This document shows positions 35,629-40,100 of a DNA stretch of 40,100 nt, in pieces (within the stretch, counting starts at the first letter, position 1; the number at the start of each line of letters is the position of its first letter). The position numbers and the translations under genes are program-made. The notes beneath the pieces were generated by a model that saw only the letters and a list, made by a program, of their open reading frames with translations, was not told where the DNA came from and made no database searches. Origin of the DNA: an uncultured Paraglaciecola sp. (GTDB lineage Bacteria > Pseudomonadota > Gammaproteobacteria > Enterobacterales > Alteromonadaceae); contig NZ_CAJWCF010000039.1 in assembly GCF_913020055.1 (NCBI RefSeq), forward strand, positions 1 to 40,100. The letters run 5' to 3'.

Positions 35629-36978
35629 ATGTTAAAAAAAGTCCTTATTGCAAATCGCGGCGAAATCGCCCTGCGTATTTTGCGTGCCTGTAAAGAGTTA
35701 GGCATTAAGACTGTGGCAGTGCATTCGACTGCCGATGAGTCACTCAAACATGTGTTATTAGCTGACGAAACGATTTGTATTGGTAAAGCGTCGGCAACAG
35801 AAAGTTATCTTAATATTCCTCGTATTATCGCTGCAGCAGAAGTGACAGACGCTGATGCTATACATCCCGGTTATGGTTTTTTAGCTGAAAATGCTGATTT
35901 TGCTGAAGCTGTTGAGAAAAGTGGCTTTACCTTTATTGGCCCAACTGCCGACACCATTAATTTAATGGGTGATAAAGTCTCAGCGATTAGGTCGATGAAA
36001 AGTGCTGGTGTACCTTGTGTGCCTGGTTCTGATGGGCCTCTTGGTGAGAACGAAGCATTCAATAAAAAATTAGCAAGTGAGATTGGTTATCCAATCATTG
36101 TTAAAGCTGCTGGTGGTGGTGGTGGTCGTGGTATGCGTGTTGTCCGCCATGAAGGCGAACTGATTTCATCTATCGCAATGACTAAAAGTGAAGCCGGCGC
36201 AGCATTTAATAATGATGTTGTGTACATGGAAAAATTTCTTGAAAACCCTCGTCATGTGGAAATTCAAATATTAGCAGACGGTCTAGGTAACGCCATACAC
36301 TTAGGTGAACGAGATTGCTCTATGCAACGTCGTCACCAAAAAGTAGTTGAAGAAGCGCCAGCGCCGGGCATTACACCTGAAATGCGTGCAGCTATTGGTG
36401 CGAGATGTTGCCAAGCTTGTGTTGATATCAATTATCGCGGTGCAGGTACCTTTGAGTTTTTGTTTGAAGATGGTGAATTCTACTTTATCGAAATGAATAC
36501 CCGTATTCAGGTAGAGCACCCAGTGTCTGAAATGATTACTGGTATTGATTTAATCAAAGAACAATTGCGGGTTGCTTCAGGTTATGCGTTGACGATTTCT
36601 CAAGACCAAGTACAAGTTAAAGGTCATGCGATTGAATGTCGTATCAATGCCGAAGATTCAAAAACCTTTATTCCTAGTCCTGGAAAAATCACTAAGTTTC
36701 ACTCGCCAGGTGGATTGGGCGTGAGATGGGATTCGCATATATATACTGATTATGTTGTGCCACCTTACTACGATTCAATGATTGGTAAATTGATCACTTA
36801 TGGTGAGACCAGAGAAGTGGCCATAGCCAGAATGCGTCATGCATTAGACGAATTGGTCATTGGTGGCATTAAAACTAATGTCGATCTGCAAAAAAGTATA
36901 ATGGCCGATGAAGCCTTCGCCGCTGGTGGCGCGAACATTCATTACCTAGAGAAGAAGCTAGGTATGGGCGGTCATTAA
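35629..36978 (+). CDS. accC: AccC, biotin carboxylase subunit of acetyl-CoA carboxylase
   Basis: ATP-grasp enzyme that carboxylates biotin on AccB. It begins [20 protein letters not shown], with the ATP loop [48 protein letters not shown] and the catalytic [15 protein letters not shown] region, all intact. I start at the ATG at 35629, which matches the family and has AAAAGG nine bases upstream; earlier in-frame starts (35608, 35623) fit poorly. Length 449 is standard. A strong terminator follows at 37006-37032, so prmA is a separate unit. Confidence 0.97.
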   Translation: MLKKVLIANRGEIALRILRACKELGIKTVAVHSTADESLKHVLLADETICIGKASATESYLNIPRIIAAAEVTDADAIHPGYGFLAENADFAEAVEKSGFTFIGPTADTINLMGDKVSAIRSMKSAGVPCVPGSDGPLGENEAFNKKLASEIGYPIIVKAAGGGGGRGMRVVRHEGELISSIAMTKSEAGAAFNNDVVYMEKFLENPRHVEIQILADGLGNAIHLGERDCSMQRRHQKVVEEAPAPGITPEMRAAIGARCCQACVDINYRGAGTFEFLFEDGEFYFIEMNTRIQVEHPVSEMITGIDLIKEQLRVASGYALTISQDQVQVKGHAIECRINAEDSKTFIPSPGKITKFHSPGGLGVRWDSHIYTDYVVPPYYDSMIGKLITYGETREVAIARMRHALDELVIGGIKTNVDLQKSIMADEAFAAGGANIHYLEKKLGMGGH

Positions 36979-37005
36979 GTTGTCATAAGAACAAAAAACA
37001 CCATT

Positions 37006-37032
37006 AAAAAGAGCGTTTATCGCTCTTTTTTT
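37006..37032 (+). terminator. Rho-independent terminator of accC
   Basis: AAAAAGAGCG, a TTTAT loop and CGCTCTTTTT form a long stem with a GC core and A/T flank, followed by further T. The A-rich 5' arm pairs with the T-run, so it may work in both directions. It lies 27 bases after the accC stop. Confidence 0.92.
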
Positions 37033-37098
37033 ATGCCTGTACATAGCTGCCCCTGACTAATGTTATACTGCATAAAATTTCTAATATTGAGTTTGTTA

Positions 37099-37977
37099 AT
37101 GCCTTGGATCCAATTAAAAATCAACAGCCAGGCTGAACACGCCGAACAAATCGGCGAAATGTTATCGGCCAATGGTGCGCAAGCTGTGACTTTTGTTGAT
37201 GCTAAAGATACACCTATGTATGAGCCTAAGCCCGGAGAAGTGATGCTTTGGCCAGACACCCAAATAGTCGGCTTGTATGACGCAGAATACAATATGTCTC
37301 GTGTGGTTAGCCAATTAGGTAAATCCAAGCTGTTAGGTAAAAACTTTAATCACAAGCTAGACCAACTTGAAGATAAGGATTGGGAGCGGGAGTGGATGGA
37401 AAATTTTCACCCTATGCAATTTGGTGAGCGGTTATGGATTTGCCCGAGCTGGCGAGATGTTCCAGATCCAAACGCAGTGAACGTGATGCTCGATCCGGGA
37501 TTAGCTTTTGGTACAGGCACACACCCAACCACTAGTTTATGTCTAAGATGGCTTGATAGTTTAGAGCTGTCTAAGGCTACTGTGGTTGATTTTGGTTGTG
37601 GCTCGGGCATCTTGGGTATTGCTGCACTTAAGTTAGGAGCTAAGCGGGTAGTAGGAATTGATATCGATCCTCAGGCGTTATTGGCTAGCCAAGACAATGC
37701 AAATCGTAATGATGTGGGAGATAAAATTGAATTATATCTGCCAGAACATCAACCAGAGCTTCAAGCTGATGTCGTGCTTGCCAATATTCTCGCTGGTCCT
37801 TTAAGGGAGTTAAAATCCGTTATCAGTGGATACTGCAAACCCGGTGGAAAGTTAGTGCTGTCAGGTATCCTAGATAATCAAGCAGAAGAGATAAACACCC
37901 TGTATAGCGATACCTTTGATATGCAACCTATTGCTATTGATGGTGAATGGGCGAGGGTGTCAGGCGTTAAAAAGTAG
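37099..37977 (+). CDS. prmA: PrmA, ribosomal protein L11 methyltransferase
   Basis: Trimethylates several amino groups of ribosomal protein L11 with SAM. The N-terminal substrate domain starts [20 protein letters not shown]. It contains [20 protein letters not shown], the hinge [16 protein letters not shown], the SAM motif [19 protein letters not shown] and the [10 protein letters not shown] active site. Length 292 is normal. I start at the ATG at 37099, aligned with the family, not at 37060. It is read from its own promoter after the accC terminator. The dusB-fis pair that often follows prmA is absent. Confidence 0.96.
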   Translation: MPWIQLKINSQAEHAEQIGEMLSANGAQAVTFVDAKDTPMYEPKPGEVMLWPDTQIVGLYDAEYNMSRVVSQLGKSKLLGKNFNHKLDQLEDKDWEREWMENFHPMQFGERLWICPSWRDVPDPNAVNVMLDPGLAFGTGTHPTTSLCLRWLDSLELSKATVVDFGCGSGILGIAALKLGAKRVVGIDIDPQALLASQDNANRNDVGDKIELYLPEHQPELQADVVLANILAGPLRELKSVISGYCKPGGKLVLSGILDNQAEEINTLYSDTFDMQPIAIDGEWARVSGVKK

Positions 37978-38314
37978 ACAGAAAACTCAGTTGTTACAAC
38001 TAATACCATTCCGAATTAATCCTACTGCAAAGATTAAAACCATCTAACGTTAGTGCCCTATTGGCAGTAACGTTCTGATTTTTCTCCTGTAAAAGTAAAC
38101 ATTTTAAAAAACAACCAGCGCTGAAATAGTCACACTGTTAGCCGAATTTTTTATACGTGGTTAGTTATGTTCACTTATACACTTAGTGTTTTGTTAAATT
38201 CATGTAACTTACTGCTCACTTTAGCGGTATCTAAAGGTAAGGTTACTTCTTACTAAAATAAATTATTTGCTAAATAGGCGGGCTAACCCACCAAAAGGCA
38301 ATAGGGGATAGACA
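37978..38314. other. Intergenic region after prmA with repeat-like segments
   Basis: No gene is visible in these 337 bases. Bases 38001-38020 (TAATACCATTCCGAATTAAT) resemble short intergenic repeats I recall from Alteromonadales. Bases 38046-38074 form a 12-bp inverted repeat with one mismatch. The end of the region holds the ribosome site AGGGGA for the next gene and a small GGCGGG/CCCACC hairpin at about 38277-38292. This looks like the boundary between conserved core order and an accessory segment. Confidence 0.45.
38046..38074. repeat. Imperfect 12-bp inverted repeat after prmA
   Basis: AACGTTAGTGCC, a five-base CTATT loop and GGCAGTAACGTT pair at 11 of 12 positions, followed on the plus strand by CTGATTTTT. 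It could be a weak intrinsic terminator of prmA or part of a dispersed repeat; the T-run is four bases removed from the stem. Confidence 0.5.
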
Positions 38315-39079
38315 ATGCAAACCAAATTTAAATTATCGTTACTTATCGGTGCCTTAATCTGCCCAATGGCACTCACCGCAGCAGAAATGGAACCTTGGCA
38401 AAAAGCTGAAGTAACAGAAGTATGGGAACCTACACCAGAAGTCGTAACCCTTGATAAAAATAATATTCCTTCTGACGCAACTGTATTGTTTGATGGCACG
38501 TCTTTAAATCAATGGCAAAGCGCCAAAGAAGGCGAGGCTAAGTGGTTGCTTAAAGACGGAGCTATGACGGTAGTAGCGGGCACGGGTGATATTAAAACCA
38601 AAGAGACCTTTTGTGACGCGCAACTACATGTTGAGTGGAGAATGCCGACTCAAATCACTAACGAAAAAGGTGAGTTGTTAACTGGACAAGGTCGCAATAA
38701 CAGTGGCGTTTTCTTCCAGCAACGTTATGAAATTCAAATACTCGACTCGTATAACAATAAAACTTATGCCAACGGTCAAGCTGGTGCTGTGTATAAACAA
38801 CATATCCCACTGGTCAACGCCACTAAGGCGCCGGGTGAATGGCAAAGTTATGACATTATTTTTACTGCTCCGGTGTTTGATGCGTCTGGGAAGTTAAAGT
38901 CCAAAGCAAAAATGACAGCTTTGCATAATGGTGTGTTAGTGCAAAATAACGTCGAAATACAAGGTGTTACTGAGTGGATTGGGGCGCCTACATATAGCGC
39001 TCATGGCTGCGATTCGATTCGCTTACAGGATCATGGAAACCCAGTCAGCTTTCGTAATATTTGGTTAAGAAAATTATAA
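38315..39079 (+). CDS. Secreted DUF1080 (3-keto-disaccharide hydrolase-like) protein
   Basis: Exported jelly-roll protein of 254 residues. A signal peptide (KFKLSLLIGALICPMALTAA) is followed by a single DUF1080 domain. It begins VLFDGTSLNQWQSAKEGEAKW and contains AMTVVAGTGDIKTKETF, ARN-type core NNSGVFFQQRYEIQILDSY, the YKQHIPLVNATKAPGEWQSY segment, ALHNGVLVQNNVEI and the closing GNPVSFRNIWLR. Family members bind or hydrolyse modified glycans, including 3-keto sugars; the substrate here is not known. AGGGGA precedes the ATG. No sugar dehydrogenase is adjacent, and the next gene is a TonB-dependent receptor. Confidence 0.85.
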   Translation: MQTKFKLSLLIGALICPMALTAAEMEPWQKAEVTEVWEPTPEVVTLDKNNIPSDATVLFDGTSLNQWQSAKEGEAKWLLKDGAMTVVAGTGDIKTKETFCDAQLHVEWRMPTQITNEKGELLTGQGRNNSGVFFQQRYEIQILDSYNNKTYANGQAGAVYKQHIPLVNATKAPGEWQSYDIIFTAPVFDASGKLKSKAKMTALHNGVLVQNNVEIQGVTEWIGAPTYSAHGCDSIRLQDHGNPVSFRNIWLRKL

Positions 39080-39361
39080 AAAATAAATAAAGAGCCTTGA
39101 TTTACTGGTAGTCGCAGATGGTTCGTAGCAGTTTATACAAAATCCAGCACTGAGCAGCTGCCAGTGCAGTTAGTGCAATCGACAATAAACTACAAATTGC
39201 ATCTGCTACTGCGAGTGACAATTCAATATTTGTGATTACTGGTAGCACCAAACCTTTAGAGCGTGAATCCTACTTAGGTGATGCGTTAATCAGTCTTGAA
39301 TATTTATTAGTTTTTAGTGCCAGCTTCGGTTGGCTCATTGTATATAGTTTTGAGGTATTCA
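39080..39361 (+). other. Region before the TonB-dependent receptor, with a start-less open frame
   Basis: One frame is open from 39154 to a TAG at 39391-39393 (79 codons) and looks protein-like (SDNSIFVITGSTKPLERESY, then LEYLLVFSASFGWLIVYSFE), but it begins after a stop, has no ATG and overlaps the receptor start. ATTACTGGTAG-like sequence occurs twice (about 39102 and 39236). It may be a gene remnant. I see no B12-box and therefore no cobalamin riboswitch. Confidence 0.35.
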
Positions 39362-40078
39362 TTGAAATTACACCATTTAGGATTAGCTGTTAGTTTGGCT
39401 ATAAGCGTGCCGGCTAAAGCCGAAGAAAACGCTAATATTGAAAACATTATCGTCACAGGAAGTTATAGTGCAGTTGAGCAAGCACAAATAACTTCGTCAG
39501 CAATGGTTGTGGAGCGCGACGCCTTATTAGCGTTAAGTTTTCACACTGTAGTGGATGCTTTACGTCAAGTACCGAGTTTATGGGTCGAATCACAAGGTGG
39601 TCCCGGTGGTTTAACCTCAATTGTGATGCGTGGAGCCGAAAGTAATCACACTTTGGTTTTAGTGGATGGCGTGCAATTAAACGACCCAACTAACACCCGT
39701 GGTGGTTCTGTCGATTTGAACCAGATTAATATTCAATCAATTAAACGTATTGAAATTATTCGCGGTGCCCAGTCATCGATTTATGGTTCTGATGCTCTGG
39801 CAGGTGTGATTCATATAATTACCATGGAGCCGGGAAGTGAAACCGAAGTGAACGCTTTTGCAACTATAGGTAGTGACGACTATTACACTTATGGCGCAGG
39901 TATTTCGGGCTCGGTAGACAGTTTAGGTTATTCGTTTAAAGCACAAAAGAAAGATGCGGGAGAACCTCTAAAAGGCAGTGCTGCCGAGAATACTGATCTG
40001 GTCGCTAAATTAAATTGGTTAAGTGACATATATGGACGCTCCCGTGATGTCAACGTAATACCTGCCTCTTCGTGCTGA
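39362..40078 (+). CDS. BtuB-like TonB-dependent outer-membrane receptor, truncated (frame break and window edge)
   Basis: N-terminal part of a TonB-dependent receptor. A signal peptide (KLHHLGLAVSLAISVPAKA) precedes a TonB box (ENIIVTGSY) and a plug domain with DALRQVPSLWVESQGG, SIVMRGAESNHTLVLVDGV, NDPTNTRGGSVDLN and EIIRGAQSSIYGSDALAGVI, closest to BtuB/vitamin B12-type receptors. I start at the TTG at 39362 because GAGG lies six bases upstream; a GTG at 39317 lacks support. The frame stops at 40076-40078, after ASSC. A +1 frame from 40059 reads YLPLRADFQHELRF up to the window end, which looks like barrel sequence, so the gene probably continues after a one-base frame change. The substrate is not proven. 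Confidence 0.8.
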   Translation: MKLHHLGLAVSLAISVPAKAEENANIENIIVTGSYSAVEQAQITSSAMVVERDALLALSFHTVVDALRQVPSLWVESQGGPGGLTSIVMRGAESNHTLVLVDGVQLNDPTNTRGGSVDLNQINIQSIKRIEIIRGAQSSIYGSDALAGVIHIITMEPGSETEVNAFATIGSDDYYTYGAGISGSVDSLGYSFKAQKKDAGEPLKGSAAENTDLVAKLNWLSDIYGRSRDVNVIPASSC

Positions 40079-40100
40079 TTTTCAGCATGAATTACGCTTT

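Noticed and set aside
38315-39079. Functional link of the DUF1080 protein with the PQQ sugar dehydrogenase at 7620
   Set aside because: The genes are 30 kb apart, and the dehydrogenase family oxidises C1 of aldoses rather than making 3-keto sugars.
39080-39361. Cobalamin riboswitch before the BtuB-like receptor
   Set aside because: No B12-box (AGYCAGGAGACCTGCC type) or GCCACTG core is present; only unrelated short repeats are seen.
1-40100. CRISPR arrays, phage or transposase genes
   Set aside because: No regularly spaced repeats, terminal inverted repeats, transposase or phage structural motifs were seen on either strand.

Overview
The window looks like chromosomal DNA of a marine gammaproteobacterium of the order Alteromonadales, most likely an Alteromonadaceae member of the Glaciecola/Paraglaciecola type. 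The basis is a clearly AT-leaning composition, ArcA, UbiK, YggX, RsmC and PrmA proteins very close to the enteric versions, and an abundance of GGDEF/EAL, chemoreceptor and TonB-dependent receptor genes. The genus is inferred, not shown. I see no prophage, insertion sequence, integron or CRISPR array.

Layout. 1-4251: a chemoreceptor whose 5' part is out of frame, ubiK (minus) and rep (plus). 4265-8750: a GAF-GAF-GGDEF-EAL protein and a cytochrome c5 (minus), divergent from a PQQ-type sugar dehydrogenase. 8949-10584: mutY, yggX and tRNA-Phe in a row on the minus strand, the tRNA with its own strong promoter and a terminator. 10663-15000: an alpha/beta hydrolase, trmB, rsmC, glgA and a small secreted Cys-containing protein whose reading frame breaks at a run of eight A. 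15115-17611: a membrane histidine kinase followed by arcA and a clear terminator.

17725-20687 is the most interesting region: a compact plus-strand operon of a TlpA-like thioredoxin, a 74-residue lipoprotein with a Gly-rich Cys-Gly-Cys-Asn tail (DUF4266), a DUF3570 outer-membrane barrel and an ApbE flavin transferase that lacks a signal peptide. No function is established to my knowledge; it looks like an envelope redox or flavin/metal system. After a convergent parvulin gene comes a second envelope module on the minus strand (21105-24950): response regulator, sensor kinase, cupredoxin, FTR1-like permease and an outer-membrane protein, all overlapping or within 2 bases of each other. It is probably a regulated metal (iron or copper) handling operon.

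25036-28534: fxsA, dsbD and an M23 peptidase. 28531-33066: a giant protein that joins a two-component-regulator-type beta-propeller and Y_Y_Y domain to PAS, GGDEF and EAL. 33197-34442: upp and acpH. 34682-37977: aroQ, accB, accC and prmA, with a terminator after accC. 38315-40100: a secreted DUF1080 protein and the first part of a BtuB-like TonB-dependent receptor, in place of the dusB-fis pair that often follows prmA.

Taken together the window is housekeeping DNA (DNA repair, tRNA/rRNA methylation, fatty-acid synthesis, disulfide metabolism) interleaved with signalling proteins and two envelope redox/metal modules on either side of ppiC. Three reading-frame breaks (about 60, 14.89 kb and 40.05 kb) may be sequence errors or real gene decay.
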